Shown here: one piece after another, positions 8,930 to 16,495 of the stretch
How positions within the stretch are numbered: position 1 is the stretch's first letter
How the letters are laid out: each line of letters opens with the position of its first letter
Source of the DNA: Chth-196 sp044376515
GTDB taxonomy: Bacteria > Verrucomicrobiota > Verrucomicrobiia > Chthoniobacterales > Chthoniobacteraceae
Direction of reading: 5' to 3'
DNA: 23,634 bases
NCBI GenBank assembly: GCA_044376515.1
Contig: JBILKV010000056.1
Span: forward strand, 1-23,634
Translations under genes and position numbers: made by a program
Notes under the pieces: generated by a model
What the model was told of the DNA's origin: nothing
The model's input: only the letters and a program-made list of their open reading frames with translations
The model's database searches: none

Positions 8930-10303
8930 ATGAAATTCCGGCACATCACCGCCGCTTCTGCCTGTGCGCTGCTTTTCCTGCTGCAAGTCGAACCTAATGG
9001 GCAGCTTCATGCTCAGGCGGCCCCTGCCGTTGCCAGGCAGGTGACTCCTCCGCAGTCTCCTGAATCCTCTTACAAAATTCTCGCCCGGGCGGAGCGCCAA
9101 TCGGCTCTTTACCACCAGGGCGAGAAGGTCACCTTCCACATTGGAGTCAGCCACAATGGCCGCGCGGTGGAGTCCGGTGAGCTCGATTGGGCACTGCTGA
9201 AGGATGGTTTGCCGTTGAACCGCGAGGGCAAGGCCGCCATCCAATCGGGCAACACCACCGTTTCGGGCCAACTCGACGAACCGGGGTTTCTCCAGCTCCG
9301 TCTCACGTATCGGCCGGCGCCGCCGGAGAAACCAGTCACCGCCCTCGCCGGCGCCGGGATCGACTGCGACCAGATCACACCGAGCCTCCCCCTCCCCGCG
9401 GACTTTGACGCCTTTTGGAACGCCCAAAAAGCTGAACTCGCCAAAATTCCCGTTGCACCCCTCCTCACCCCGGTCCAACCGCCAAGCAGGGACATTGAGT
9501 CCTTCGACCTTCAAGCCCCGGCCGGAGACGCGCCTGTCTCGGGCTATCTTGCCCGACCTGCAGGTGCGAAACCCAAGTCGCTCCCCGTTATCCTGACGGT
9601 GCACGGTGCAGGGGTCCGCGGCAGTTCTCTTGGCGCAGCCTCCGGATGGGCGTCCAAAGGCTTTCTTGCAATGGACATGAACGCGCACGGGTTGCCCAAC
9701 GGAAAGCCCGACGACTTCTACAAGGAACAGAACGAGGGGGTGCTCAAGGATTACCGTTCCATTGGCCGCGACAACCGCGACCTCTGCTACTTTCGGGGTA
9801 TGTTCCTGCGGCTCATCCGCGCCATCGACGTGCTGACCGCGCAACCAGAATGGGACGGCAAAACCGTCGTGGTTTTCGGCAGCAGTCAGGGCGGCTACCA
9901 GGCGATAGTCGCAGGCGGATTGGATCCCCGCGTCACCTTCTTTTGCGCCGGCGTTCCGGCGGGCTGCGATCACTCCGGCATGAAAGCCAATCGGATCGCC
10001 GGTTGGCCAAAACTGGTGGCGCTCGATACCGAGCGGAAGCCTGACTCAAAAGGCCTGGAGACCGCCCGGTATTTCGACGCGATGAACTTCGTCCAGCGCT
10101 CCAAGGCCGCCGGGGCTTTTTTCACCGTAGGCTTCATCGACACGACCTGCCCGCCCACGAGCGTCTACGCCGCCTACAACGGGCTCCAGATTCCGAAGTC
10201 GATCTTCAACGATGTGCTCTCCGGACACGCCAACTCCGCCCAAGCCTCCGAGGCAATGCGCGACGCCGTGTTGCGACACGTCGCCGGGAAGAATGACCGC
10301 TGA
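8930..10303 (+). CDS. Acetyl xylan esterase (AXE1/CE7-like) alpha/beta hydrolase, exported
   Basis: The product is 457 residues. A signal peptide (MKFRHITAASACALLFLL...) ends near LHAQA. Residues ~45-130 form a beta-sandwich-like N-terminal domain. From ~150 the CE7/AXE1 hydrolase begins (LPLPADFDAFWNAQKAEL, a family hallmark), then YLARPAGAKPKSLPVILTVH with the oxyanion region HGAG. The nucleophile elbow is GSSQGG (Ser319), the acid is Asp404 (FIDTTCPPTSVYAAYN) and the base is His433 (SGHANS). Family members deacetylate xylan, xylo-oligosaccharides or cephalosporin C. Here a polysaccharide or oligosaccharide deacetylase is most likely, outside the cytoplasm. It lies five bases upstream of the next gene, so the two are surely co-transcribed. 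The leader is C-rich with no Shine-Dalgarno. Confidence 0.92.
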   Translation: MKFRHITAASACALLFLLQVEPNGQLHAQAAPAVARQVTPPQSPESSYKILARAERQSALYHQGEKVTFHIGVSHNGRAVESGELDWALLKDGLPLNREGKAAIQSGNTTVSGQLDEPGFLQLRLTYRPAPPEKPVTALAGAGIDCDQITPSLPLPADFDAFWNAQKAELAKIPVAPLLTPVQPPSRDIESFDLQAPAGDAPVSGYLARPAGAKPKSLPVILTVHGAGVRGSSLGAASGWASKGFLAMDMNAHGLPNGKPDDFYKEQNEGVLKDYRSIGRDNRDLCYFRGMFLRLIRAIDVLTAQPEWDGKTVVVFGSSQGGYQAIVAGGLDPRVTFFCAGVPAGCDHSGMKANRIAGWPKLVALDTERKPDSKGLETARYFDAMNFVQRSKAAGAFFTVGFIDTTCPPTSVYAAYNGLQIPKSIFNDVLSGHANSAQASEAMRDAVLRHVAGKNDR

Positions 10304-10308
10304 AGCCC

Positions 10309-11700
10309 ATGAAGCCTTGCGCCCGCCTCCATCAAGCCGCCGCGTGGGTCCTCGCGCTCCTTTGCCAGAACGCCTTCGCTTGGGGACCTCACCCTGAAAT
10401 CACGCAGGCTGCCCTCGACTCTCTGGGAAGTGGAGACGCACTCTCCAAGCGCCTTGGCGCTGACACGCGCCTTCTCATCCAATACGTTTGGATGGCCGAC
10501 TGGCGCCAACAACTCCTGGTGCGGGCGGACGAGGTCTTTTATGCGGATGACTACCTCCTGTTCCCAAAGGCCAAGACCCACAGCCAGCACATCTGCCCAG
10601 AGGTCAGACAGACCTATGCCCCTTTTTTCCGGCGTACGCTCCAGGCCCTTCGGACGGAATCTCCGCGCAACGCCGCCCGCTGGGTCGGTTCGCTTCTGCA
10701 TTTTACGACAGACACGGGAAGCCCCCCCCATGCAGCCGGGATCCTCGGTCCGGTGCACTCCAAGATGGAGAACTGGCTGAACGCGAGGGAGATTAAGCTA
10801 CCCGGCTACCACCCGCGACTGCTCGGGGAGGACGACGACTCTGCGGAGGCCGGTTTCCTTTCCCGCATGGACGGCCTGATCGAGTTTTCCAAGGAACGCG
10901 CCGCCCGTTGCCGCGCGGACGTGGATGCCGACCGGCGCGAGCCTGTGGAACCGGTTGTGCTGGAGAGCGCTCTGGAAACAGCACGGGTCACCGCCGACCT
11001 GCTCCACACTTTGGGTTTTCTGGGCGCCAAACAAACGCCCGGGGCCACCCTTTCGGGTAAGGTGACGCTTCCTCAATACAACCATTCCGCGCTCGACAGG
11101 CTCCCCGCAAAAATCGTCCTTTTGGGAACCGACTTTTCCACACTTGCAGCGCCAGATGGTTCCTTCGTCTTCGGGCAACTGCCCGTGGGAGAGTACACCT
11201 TGGTGGCGCTGGGGCCCGGGGCGGCCTCCGGAGGGATACCCGTTGCCCTCCCGCAGGGCGGATTGGTACTGCCCGCAATCGTCCTGACGCCAAAAGCCTC
11301 CGGCAATCTCGTCCGAAACGAGGCGTTTTCCCTGCACTGGAGCGACGTGGAAGCTCCAGACCACTGGTCCATGAAAACCCCACCCGGGAAAGTGGCCGCG
11401 AGGACCCCGGTCCGCGACTGGGACGGGGAATGGCTGCCGCTTGAAAAAGGAGTCTCCTACAGACTGGAGGCGCTGTGGAAACCGGTAGGAAACGCGGGAG
11501 ATGAACCGCAGATTTTTGTGAGGTTCAAACCGGGCCCCGGCGTCACAGCGTCCCCATCCGAATCGGAAGCCCTCGCCGCCCCCGCTTCCCATCTCGTGCT
11601 CACTGGCACTCCTGAAACGGCGTGGGCGCAGATCTGCATCCGGACGGCCTGCGCCCCCGGACAGGTGCTGGATTCCGTCCGATTTTGCCGCGGAGATTAA
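10309..11700 (+). CDS. Zinc-dependent phospholipase C / S1-P1 nuclease-like protein with C-terminal beta domains
   Basis: The product is 463 residues. The signal peptide ends at NAFA, leaving Trp25 as the mature N-terminus (WGPHPEITQAAL). In zinc PLC and S1/P1 nuclease the mature Trp1 amino group binds zinc. The remaining ligands fit: His28, Asp64 (WMADW), His91 or His94, His131-x3-Asp135-x5-His141 (LLHFTTDTGSPPHA), and His150-x3-Glu154 (VHSKMEN). The last two spacings match those of the known trinuclear zinc site. From ~245 a carboxypeptidase-regulatory-like beta-sandwich is likely (ATLSGKVTLPQYN...GSFVFGQLPVGEYTLVALGPG). It is followed by a jelly-roll-like module (~325-460). It starts five bases after the esterase gene. 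The substrate (phospholipid, nucleic acid or other phosphodiester) is unknown. Confidence 0.72.
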   Translation: MKPCARLHQAAAWVLALLCQNAFAWGPHPEITQAALDSLGSGDALSKRLGADTRLLIQYVWMADWRQQLLVRADEVFYADDYLLFPKAKTHSQHICPEVRQTYAPFFRRTLQALRTESPRNAARWVGSLLHFTTDTGSPPHAAGILGPVHSKMENWLNAREIKLPGYHPRLLGEDDDSAEAGFLSRMDGLIEFSKERAARCRADVDADRREPVEPVVLESALETARVTADLLHTLGFLGAKQTPGATLSGKVTLPQYNHSALDRLPAKIVLLGTDFSTLAAPDGSFVFGQLPVGEYTLVALGPGAASGGIPVALPQGGLVLPAIVLTPKASGNLVRNEAFSLHWSDVEAPDHWSMKTPPGKVAARTPVRDWDGEWLPLEKGVSYRLEALWKPVGNAGDEPQIFVRFKPGPGVTASPSESEALAAPASHLVLTGTPETAWAQICIRTACAPGQVLDSVRFCRGD

Positions 11701-11851
11701 GGGACACTCTGAATATCGTGGCTTACCCGACTCCAACGCAACCGGGTCAAAGTCGACACTCAGGGCAACGGCGCGGGCTGTCTCGAATCCCTCTTCGCCC
11801 TTAAGCGGACCCACTCAATCTTTCCCACACGAAGTTTTCCGACCCTCCGAC

Positions 11852-13135
11852 ATGTTTCGATCCCTCTTCTCCCTCGCTCTTCTCCCAGTGCTCTGCCTGC
11901 CATCACTCGCAGTAGCCGAGAGTCCCAATGCTTCTGACAAGAAGAATATTCCTCTCACCGACCCCTCTCGGTTCGGCGCCCCTCAGGCTCAGGGGGAACA
12001 GACCGAAGAAATGAAGAGGCTTACCGCGGCGGGAATCTACGAGGGGCACCCGGGCTCCCTCACCTTCTTGCGATGGAAGGGCACCAATCCCCCAGCTGTC
12101 TTCCATGCCGGCCTCTGGGGGCCGCAGATTACCAACGAGCACGCCGCGCTCCTGTCAGGCCTCCCAGATCTCGAATCCATCGAAATCCACGAGACCGCCA
12201 TCGATGACTCTGGCGCAAAGGCACTCGCCAAACTGCCCAAACTCCGACGGCTTACCGTGTCTGCAGTAGACCGTTTTCAAAAAGCCGGGATTCCACGCAT
12301 CCAATGGTCTTACCCGTGGTTGCCCGCGGTCGAAAACCGCCCGCGCCTCACCGGCAAAGCGCTCGAGGTGCTGAGCGCACTCCCAGCGCTGGACTTTCTC
12401 GATCTGCGCGACACTGGCGTGCGCTGCACCGAACTGGGCGTTCTGGCGTCCTTCCCCAAACTCGCGGAAGTCGGCCTTCCGTGTCCGATCGATGCGGAAA
12501 CCCTCCGCCACCTGCGTGCCTGCAAATCGGTCAGCGCAATTCTGCTCGGAGGCCGCGAAATCAGCGCTTCAGAAATCGAACTTCTGGCCGGATTGCCCTC
12601 GCTCAAACGCCTGACTCTGCGCCAGGCGCGGCTTTCCCGCGAGGCCCTCACCGCCATGGAAAATCTGCCGAAAGTGACCACCCTGACCCTCTACGACTGC
12701 GGCATCACCGATTCGCAACTCGTGCACCTCGGGAAACCGCCATCCCTCACGCAACTGGAGCTGGTTCGCAACGCGATTGAAGGTCCCGGGCTTACCCGCC
12801 TCTCATCCTTCTCCCTGCAAAAACTGGAACTCATGATGAACAACCTCTCCAATGCCTCGCTTGCGCAGCTTGCCTCCCTCAACACCCTCGAAGACCTCCA
12901 AATTGCCTACAACGTGGCCATCACCGACAGCGGCATCCAATCCGGCATTCTTCAGGGGATGAAACAGTTGAAACAACTTGAGCTCCGAGGTCTGACCGGC
13001 GTCACCGATGCCTCCCTGAAAGCTCTTAGCCAATTCGGCCATCTCAAACAAATCGGCATCCGAGAGGCAAAGATCAGCTGGGAGAGCGTGGACGCAATGC
13101 GTGCCGCAATGCCCGACACGCGTGTTTTCAAATAG
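11852..13135 (+). CDS. Exported leucine-rich-repeat protein
   Basis: The product is 427 residues with a signal peptide (MFRSLFSLALLPVLCLPSLA, cleavage near VAES). From ~residue 100 to the end there are about a dozen leucine-rich repeats of ~23-25 residues. Examples are LPDLESIEIHETAIDDSGAK, LPKLRRLTVS, LDFLDLRDTGV, LPSLKRLTLRQARLSREALT, and the final LKQIGIREAKISWESVDAMR. The pattern resembles ribonuclease-inhibitor or AMN1-like LRRs common in Planctomycetota and Verrucomicrobiota. It is presumably a surface or periplasmic binding protein; the partner is unknown. It stands 151 bp after the PLC-like gene and is followed by 427 bp without a gene. The start has a C-rich leader (CCCTCCGAC) and no Shine-Dalgarno. 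Confidence 0.88.
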   Translation: MFRSLFSLALLPVLCLPSLAVAESPNASDKKNIPLTDPSRFGAPQAQGEQTEEMKRLTAAGIYEGHPGSLTFLRWKGTNPPAVFHAGLWGPQITNEHAALLSGLPDLESIEIHETAIDDSGAKALAKLPKLRRLTVSAVDRFQKAGIPRIQWSYPWLPAVENRPRLTGKALEVLSALPALDFLDLRDTGVRCTELGVLASFPKLAEVGLPCPIDAETLRHLRACKSVSAILLGGREISASEIELLAGLPSLKRLTLRQARLSREALTAMENLPKVTTLTLYDCGITDSQLVHLGKPPSLTQLELVRNAIEGPGLTRLSSFSLQKLELMMNNLSNASLAQLASLNTLEDLQIAYNVAITDSGIQSGILQGMKQLKQLELRGLTGVTDASLKALSQFGHLKQIGIREAKISWESVDAMRAAMPDTRVFK

Positions 13136-13562
13136 CCGCCCAATCCGCCAACGCGGCCGCGATCGCCCGATGAACACTTTTTTCCGTGGGCTTTTGTGTG
13201 CTGATGGCTCCCTCCGTCCTTTGTGCGCTCATGAAGCGCGGAATCAGAACTTTCTGCTGTGCTGCTCCTCCGAGTGTACCAGAGCGATCCAGCAAACCCA
13301 TCGCACTCCCCTGGTTCAACTCTCCGCCAATTTACGCTTTTCCGCACGGTGGGAATGGATGCCCAAGCGCCCTCGGTAGAGCCGAGGGGTTCCCTCGAGT
13401 GCAGTTCCGGTGGGTGGAGCGAAAATGCGGAAGAGCGTCTGTCCCCGCCGCCGGCGCCGCTCTGAAGTCGCCAAAGGAGAGAGTCCAAACCAACACTCTA
13501 CTGGCTCCTTGGCATCAACCGCTCAACGCTCCAACCTGTCACAGCAAACGTTTCCCCACCCC
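13136..13562. other. 427-bp gap with two hairpins, no gene seen
   Basis: Open frames here (for example the upstream extension of the isomerase-like frame back to 13410) have no protein-like character. Two short hairpins stand out. At 13225-13239 a GCGCT/AGCGC stem closes a five-base loop. At 13370-13388 a seven-base stem CCCTCGG/CCGAGGG closes the loop TAGAG. Neither is followed by a T-tract, so they are weak terminator candidates for the LRR gene or leader structures for the next gene. Confidence 0.4.
13370..13388 (+). other. Seven-base-pair hairpin between LRR and isomerase-like genes
   Basis: CCCTCGG, loop TAGAG, CCGAGGG is perfectly complementary. It lies 235 bp after the LRR stop and 175 bp before the next ATG. 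It lacks the T-run of an intrinsic terminator. Function is unknown; a Rho-assisted terminator or a leader structure are both possible. Confidence 0.35.
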
Positions 13563-14477
13563 ATGATCTCACGCCGGAATTTTTTGTTCACCAGTCTCGG
13601 AGCACTCAGCGTATCGACCCTTCCCGCAATCGAGCCCATTCGCCGCCCGGGAAAAAGCCGCATGATGCTCGGCGTCGCCGCCTATTCGTTCCGTGAGTAT
13701 TTTCATTGGAGCCGCGACAAGGAGCAAAAGCCGAAGGGCGACGCCAGACCTTGGAGTATTCTGGATTTTGTGGACTGGTGTGGCGACAACGGTGTGCCGG
13801 GCGCCGAAGTAACCAGCTACTTTTTCCCGCCCGGCGCGGATGCAAGGTTCTGCAACGAGGTCAAGCGCCGCGCGTACCTCCGGGGTGTGTGCCTGACCGG
13901 CACGGCGGTCGGCAACAACTTCGCCCTCCCCAGGGGCGAGCAACTGACCGCACAAATAGCCTACACCAAAAAGTGGATCGATCACGCTGCAACCATGGGA
14001 GCGCCGCACATCCGTGTGTTCGCCGGTTCAAAGCCAAAGGAACTGAGCGAGGAGGAAGCCGTGGCAAACTGTCTGGCAGCCTATCAGGAGTGTCTTGAAT
14101 ACGCGGGGGAAAAGGGGGTTTTCCTCGGATTGGAAAACCACGGGGGCATCGTGGCCGAACCGGACAACCTCGTAAAAATGGTGGGTGCAGCCAAAAGCCC
14201 TTGGGCGGGCATCAACTTGGACAGCGGCAACTTTCACACGGAGGATCCTTACGCTGACCTCGCGAAAATAGCGCCGTACGCCGTCAACGTGCAGCTCAAG
14301 ATGGAGATCAAGCGGAAAGGTGCCACGGAGTTCGAGCCGAGCGATATCAAGCGGCTTTTGCAGATCCTGCGGGAAGCCAACTACCAAGGCTGGTTCACTC
14401 TCGAGTACGAAATGAAGGACGATCCCTTCAAAAACGTACCGAGAATTCTCAAGGAAATCAGGCCGCTTCTGGCCTGA
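13563..14477 (+). CDS. Sugar phosphate isomerase/epimerase-like TIM-barrel protein, Tat-exported
   Basis: The product is 304 residues from the ATG at 13563, which opens a twin-arginine signal (ISRRNFLFTSLGALSVS). The longer frame back to 13410 has no such signal. The body is an AP-endonuclease-2/xylose-isomerase-like TIM barrel. It opens with LGVAAYSFREYF, followed by FVDWCGDNGVPGAEVTSYFF. Likely metal and substrate residues are Glu191 and His193 (LGLENHGG), Asp220 (GINLDSGNFH) and Glu281 (WFTLEYE). Exported members are frequent in Planctomycetota and Verrucomicrobiota and are thought to act on sugars or polyols; the exact reaction cannot be read. No Shine-Dalgarno; the ATG follows CCCCACCCC. 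It is convergent with the next gene. Confidence 0.9.
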   Translation: MISRRNFLFTSLGALSVSTLPAIEPIRRPGKSRMMLGVAAYSFREYFHWSRDKEQKPKGDARPWSILDFVDWCGDNGVPGAEVTSYFFPPGADARFCNEVKRRAYLRGVCLTGTAVGNNFALPRGEQLTAQIAYTKKWIDHAATMGAPHIRVFAGSKPKELSEEEAVANCLAAYQECLEYAGEKGVFLGLENHGGIVAEPDNLVKMVGAAKSPWAGINLDSGNFHTEDPYADLAKIAPYAVNVQLKMEIKRKGATEFEPSDIKRLLQILREANYQGWFTLEYEMKDDPFKNVPRILKEIRPLLA

Positions 14478-14531
14478 GTTCGCCAGAACCCACCTGGCTT
14501 CGTGGGACGTGAAAAAACAGATTGGATCGGT

Positions 14532-14611
14532 GGCCTGAATTGCTTGGCCCCGTCCCCCGAGTGTCGTTGGTGCACCTTAGTCGGAGGGGGCGAACACCCA
14601 CAATTCAGGCC
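14532..14611. repeat. Inverted repeat at the convergent gene junction
   Basis: Eleven bases, GGCCTGAATTG at 14532-14542, recur as the exact complement at 14601-14611. The spacer is 58 bases. The right arm is inside the last codons of the minus-strand membrane-protein gene and the left arm lies between the two convergent genes. It could form a long-loop hairpin in either transcript. A shared termination signal is a guess, and there is no T-tract. Confidence 0.4.
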
Positions 14612-15746
14612 GCCCGACATTGCAGTGCACGCAGCGACCGAGCGGCGTCAGAGTCGAGAGCGAGAGATACAAATTTGTCCGGGCAACCTGTCCGATCACG
14701 GGCAGGCCCCCGCGGGACTCGAGGCCGCACAACCGCTCTGCCGCGGAGGGAATCGGATAAAAAACCCGCTGAACAAGGCGGTTGGGACTGCCGTCCTCTC
14801 CCACGATTCCGGGGAATGCTCGAATCCAACCAGCCACATCGCAGCCCTCTGCCGCAACCGCACGATCCGAGGCATGCACCGCACTCCGCGACGCGCCGGG
14901 AAGCAGCAGCAGCCCGACAAACCCCCATACCGTCATCCAAAAGCCGTGCAGTGCCAAGGCGTTTGCGGGAAGGCGTGCGTGAAGATCGAACAGCCATGAG
15001 CCGATCCCACATCCGAAAAGGTTCCATCCTGTGAGTGCCACAAATGTGCGACCGGGAAGTCCTGCCCGGATTTCCCAAAGCCTCTTTCGCCGCACCACGT
15101 CCAGCGCTGTCTCCCCGAGCATCCGCTCCCAACGCTCGGGCAACACGAGAACCGCCCTGCGGCCGAGGCCACAAATTCCTCCGGTAAAGGCCGGGTCTTT
15201 GGAATGAACACTCCAGCAAGAGAACCCACCGGCGGAGGAGGAGCGGACGACATCTCCTGAAAGCAGTTTCAAAACCGCCAATCTTTTCCAGATCAGGCCG
15301 CAGGAGCAGACCGCGACGCCGGGGCAAAAACTTCCAAACCACCGGTGACTCCAGAAGAGCAAGATTCCGACGGCGACAAGCAGGCCGGTATGCACAATGA
15401 AGGCCCGTCCCCAGCGGACCGGGAACCCCCCGGACTCCGGTGAGGGCGCCGGCATCCACACGGCACCGCCCACCCAGTCGAAAAGCGACTGGACGCCGAG
15501 AAGACACGCCGCGCCAAACCACAAATCAACCAGTTCCAATCTGGGCGCATCCGTCGGTGCAAGTCGCCACAAACCGACCACCGAAACAATCACCCAAAAT
15601 CCAACATTCGTGATGCCAAGAAACAATCTGCGTTTCGCCATTTTACCCGCCGCGTTCTCCATGCTCGGACTTTCCTCAACCGCCGAAAGCGCGTCGAGCA
15701 CCGAACGCCCGATCACGCCCAAAGACGTTTCGATGAAGAGCACCAC
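14577..15746 (-). CDS. Integral membrane protein resembling an M48 peptidase without the zinc motif
   Basis: From the GTG at 15746 the product is 389 residues. An ATG at 15662 with GAGGA ten to eleven bases upstream is a strong alternative (361 residues). The frame between them has coding-like third positions, so the longer form is listed. Membrane segments are seen at LFLGITNVGFWVIVSVVGLW, AFIVHTGLLVAVGILLFW, TFVALTGWNLFGCGIGSWLF and FWMTVWGFVGLLLLPGA. Between segments 2 and 3, AFTGGICGLGRRAVLVLPER resembles the M48 stretch before the HExxH helix. Here that helix reads ETALDVVRRKRLWEIRAG, with no HExxH. The later ASDRAVAAEG resembles the M48 Asp-x-x-Ala block. I infer a catalytically dead M48 relative. 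The C-terminus has GRCVHCNVG, a possible metal or redox Cys pair. Confidence 0.68.
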   Translation of the reverse strand: MVLFIETSLGVIGRSVLDALSAVEESPSMENAAGKMAKRRLFLGITNVGFWVIVSVVGLWRLAPTDAPRLELVDLWFGAACLLGVQSLFDWVGGAVWMPAPSPESGGFPVRWGRAFIVHTGLLVAVGILLFWSHRWFGSFCPGVAVCSCGLIWKRLAVLKLLSGDVVRSSSAGGFSCWSVHSKDPAFTGGICGLGRRAVLVLPERWERMLGETALDVVRRKRLWEIRAGLPGRTFVALTGWNLFGCGIGSWLFDLHARLPANALALHGFWMTVWGFVGLLLLPGASRSAVHASDRAVAAEGCDVAGWIRAFPGIVGEDGSPNRLVQRVFYPIPSAAERLCGLESRGGLPVIGQVARTNLYLSLSTLTPLGRCVHCNVGRPELWVFAPSD

Positions 15747-16071
15747 ATGTGCGGGAGGTGGGGGACTGCGTTCTCCTTATTCCAGTCGGTCTTTGCATTG
15801 CTTTTACTCTGCAAAACAGAGCCGCGCCGGCAAAATCTGAGAGATTCCTTGAGGCCAAGCCCCTCGGCTATTCGAGTTCCGCCCGACTTTTTGAAGAATT
15901 CACTCAAGTCCCTCATCACCCTGAACCATCCTCAGGTAAAGCTGGCCGAAGGTCCCAACTGGAGGCGGGTTCACAAAACTTCCGTTAATGGATCCCCTGG
16001 GCCCACTCGCCGGGGGGAGGCGAGTCAGGCCGCCCATCTCAAAGACCGGGTTTCGATAGAACTCAACAGCC
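15747..16071. other. Gap without a gene between the membrane-protein gene and the HepT remnant
   Basis: Both neighbours are on the minus strand. Several frames stay open (for example 15919-15713 on minus) but show no recognisable domain. The stretch contains the hairpin at 16005-16025. I see no RNA gene or clear promoter. Confidence 0.35.
16005..16025 (-). terminator. Hairpin downstream of the HepT remnant
   Basis: A perfect seven-base stem (ACTCGCC / GGCGAGT) closes a G-rich seven-base loop, with an outer GCC/GGC pair after a small internal loop. It sits about 47 bases past the stop of the minus-strand HepT-like remnant. There is no T-run, so intrinsic termination is only a possibility. Confidence 0.3.
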
Positions 16072-16440
16072 TCACGGTGCGCCCAGACCGCGTAGCATGA
16101 CGGTGATGGTGCTGCGAATATCCCTTATCGAAACGGCAGCTTCATCCCAGAGAATCGCCCCCTCCACCGAATGATAACCGTGGGCCAGACGGGCACGGGG
16201 GCTTGCAATCTTCCTCCGCAGAACCCCGCGGTAGCGTCCGCACAGTTCTTCACGAAGCCGCTTTTCAGCCTCACCCATGATGAGGAAAAGACGCTCCGAG
16301 ACCGTGACCGCCACCCACTCTCCAAGAAAACCTTTCGCGAGTTTTCCCGGCACACAGGGCCTCCACTTTTTCCGCCGCCTCTTTGATTTGGGCCGGAATG
16401 GAGACGTGTCCAAGCGCTCCGGCAACGCGAGAAGTCCACT
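16072..16440 (-). pseudogene. HepT-like (DUF86) toxin RNase, frameshifted remnant
   Basis: Read on the minus strand, one frame gives IPAQIKEAAEKVEALCAGKT then Arg-Glu. A second frame continues GFLGEWVAVTVSERLFLIMG, EAEKRLREELCG and then ARLAHGYHSVEGAILWDEAA. Joined, they make an almost complete DUF86/HepT protein: an N-terminal helix, the GEA-x-(K/R)-RL block, and the RX4H motif of HEPN RNases (RARLAHGY). The break fits a single extra base in a run of three T (plus strand) at 16333-16335. No ATG, GTG or TTG precedes the first block at the expected place. The usually conserved Pro-Trp before Arg-Lys-Ile-Ala is Leu-Arg here. No MntA nucleotidyltransferase antitoxin is seen on either side. It abuts the 3' end of the PQQ-propeller gene. 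It looks dead. Confidence 0.65.
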
Positions 16441-16495
16441 CAAACGGGCGCCAGTCGCGAGATGTAATTTCTGCGCAGGCCGCTCACGGATGCTT

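Noticed and set aside
16072..16443. Four-helix-bundle (23S rRNA insertion-type) protein
   Set aside because: The GEA-x-KRL block and RARLAHGY motif fit HepT/DUF86 better.
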